Source: an uncultured Myxococcales bacterium
GTDB taxonomy: Bacteria; Myxococcota_A; UBA9042
Direction: 5' to 3'
Assembly: GCA_903883645.1 (NCBI GenBank)
Contig: CAISBR010000072.1
Coordinates: forward strand, 1-64,000
Length of the DNA stretch: 64,000 nt
The notes below the pieces were generated by a model. That model did no database searches, was not told where the DNA came from, and saw nothing but the letters and a program-made list of their open reading frames with translations. Within the stretch, counting starts at the first letter, position 1, and each line of letters begins with the position of its first letter. The position numbers and the translations under genes were made by a program. Positions 63,033 through 64,000 of the stretch are shown one piece after another.

Positions 63033-64000
63033 TTATTTACTGCAGTCTTGCGGGCATAGCGCGGTCTCGCCCGCGTCGCAAAGCCCATCGCCGCACGCCG
63101 ACTGGCATTGCCCGGCCACGCACCAGCCCGCGCCCGTAGTCGTGGTGCAGGTGGTTTTGGCCTTGGCAAGTGCTGTGGGTATGCCCAGAAAGCAGCTGTC
63201 GCTGGTGCAGGGGTTGCCGTCGTCCCATGTGTCGGTGCAGCTGCAGCCGATGTGGCCCAAGCTGTTGAGGCGCAGCAGCCAGCCGCCCGATAGGGCCGGA
63301 GGATCGCGCACCACTTTGCCCACTGCTAACCACCCGCCCACGCGCGGCACCAAGGCGGCGATGTTCATGTTGCCGGTATTCCAGAGGGAATCGTCGACAA
63401 AGCCCCAGAGCTTGGCGCCGCTGGTGCTGTCTAGGCTTACGGCGAAAAGACCGTCGGCGTAAAGATTGGGCGACGGGCCGAAGGCGACGATGACGCCACC
63501 CGAGGCCGAGACCGTTGTGAATTCGCTGAAGTTAAGTGGCGAGACCCACGTCCACAGCACCGCGCCCGTGGGGCTGAGGCGCGCCACAAAGCCGTGGTAA
63601 TTGCCGGATGAGCTCTTGCCGGCCACCACGAAGTCGCCGTTTGGCAAGGCCACGACCGCGCTCAAGGTGGCGATGTCGAGGTCCCAGCCCTTGGCGACGT
63701 GGCCCGTGGTGTCGAGCACGATGACGCTGGTGGGTGTGGGGGCCCCAGCCATCGGCCAGCCGACCAGCACTTGGCCGCCCGTGGGCAACGCCGCCATCGC
63801 CGTAGGTACCCATAGGCCTGGCAAATTCACGGTGTTGCTGCAGTTTCCGTCGCTGGTGCAAGCGATGGTGCGCGCGTAGTTGCAGTTGCTGGTGGCCACG
63901 GCCCAGCGCAAGCCGTCGCCGTCTTCGGTTACAGCGGAGGGGTAGCCCACATCCAGCTCGCCGGTGCCCGTGATCTGGCCGTCGGCGGCGACACTGACAA
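63033..64000 (-). CDS. Beta-propeller-like protein with Cys-rich end (5' part outside window)
   Basis: The frame stays open to the right edge, so only the C-terminal 322 residues are seen; GTG 63950 is probably internal. Repeats such as VVALPNGDFVVAGKSS and VARLSPTGAVLWTW suggest a PQQ/beta-propeller-like fold. The C-terminus is CTDTWDDGNPCTSDSC, then CGDGLCDAGETALCPQDC, a DUF4215-type Cys block typical of surface proteins. It is convergent with the multihaem gene across 16 bp. Confidence 0.7.
   Translation of the reverse strand, partial: VSVAADGQITGTGELDVGYPSAVTEDGDGLRWAVATSNCNYARTIACTSDGNCSNTVNLPGLWVPTAMAALPTGGQVLVGWPMAGAPTPTSVIVLDTTGHVAKGWDLDIATLSAVVALPNGDFVVAGKSSSGNYHGFVARLSPTGAVLWTWVSPLNFSEFTTVSASGGVIVAFGPSPNLYADGLFAVSLDSTSGAKLWGFVDDSLWNTGNMNIAALVPRVGGWLAVGKVVRDPPALSGGWLLRLNSLGHIGCSCTDTWDDGNPCTSDSCFLGIPTALAKAKTTCTTTTGAGWCVAGQCQSACGDGLCDAGETALCPQDCSK

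Overview
The window is G+C-rich, densely coded bacterial DNA with short intergenic gaps and frequent 4-bp start/stop overlaps. The gene content points to a Gram-negative bacterium of the Myxococcota / former Deltaproteobacteria type. Evidence is the many exported lipoproteins, MopE-like and Asp/Cys-rich repeat surface proteins, fibrinogen-like secreted proteins, CHASE2 adenylate cyclases, a FecR/AgmX-like lipoprotein and large multihaem CxxCH proteins. This placement is inference from gene content, not a phylogeny. No rRNA, tRNA, intact transposase, phage module or CRISPR array was seen.

Layout. 1-3.6 kb: a coiled-coil protein (open at the left edge), a PilZ protein, an unknown Pro/Ala-rich protein and a LolD/MacB-type ABC ATPase without a permease. 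3.7-12.3 kb, minus strand: ugd, hemB, a ZIP/SO_0444-like metal transporter fusion, a HoxF/FdsB-like diaphorase and a formate dehydrogenase catalytic subunit. The last is interrupted by an in-frame TGA that reads as selenocysteine and is followed by a well-formed bacterial SECIS hairpin. 12.4-21 kb: a hydrolase, a START-domain protein, an orphan xanthine-dehydrogenase-type molybdenum subunit, the AMMECR1/MEMO pair, a lipase-like lipoprotein and a gamma-glutamylcyclotransferase-like protein. 21-28 kb: a fibrinogen-like secreted protein and the rpmH-rnpA-yidD-yidC-jag cluster. 28-35.6 kb: a patatin, an M48 protease, an SH3 protein, a CHASE2 cyclase, a PsiF protein and a lipoprotein with a NACHT-type NTPase core. 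35.7-44.3 kb: surface Cys-rich lipoproteins, an M3 peptidase, a TlpA thioredoxin and a C39-like protein, with a small inverted-repeat element. 44.3-46.8 kb: an XRE regulator with a palindromic operator, a conserved unknown protein and two flanking 138-aa paralogs. 47.7-53.9 kb: a respiratory operon of cupredoxin, Rieske protein, b6-like cytochrome b, octahaem cytochrome c and a porin-like protein. 54-64 kb: a second patatin, a second fibrinogen-like protein bounded by 33-bp direct repeats, a second CHASE2 cyclase with a FecR-like lipoprotein, a multihaem CxxCH protein and a partial surface protein.

How the genes work together. The hemB-transporter-diaphorase-FDH run looks like one transcription unit for NAD-linked formate oxidation or CO2 reduction by a Mo/W-Sec enzyme. 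The 48-54 kb operon looks like a quinol-oxidising bc-type complex that passes electrons to periplasmic haem and copper carriers. Much of the rest is envelope biogenesis (YidC cluster) and envelope or surface proteins.

The strongest unusual items are the Sec-FDH with its SECIS and eroded His-Cys cluster, the exported NACHT lipoprotein, the operator-controlled XRE/unknown cassette with its paralog pair, the b6/octahaem operon, and the repeat-bounded fibrinogen-like gene.
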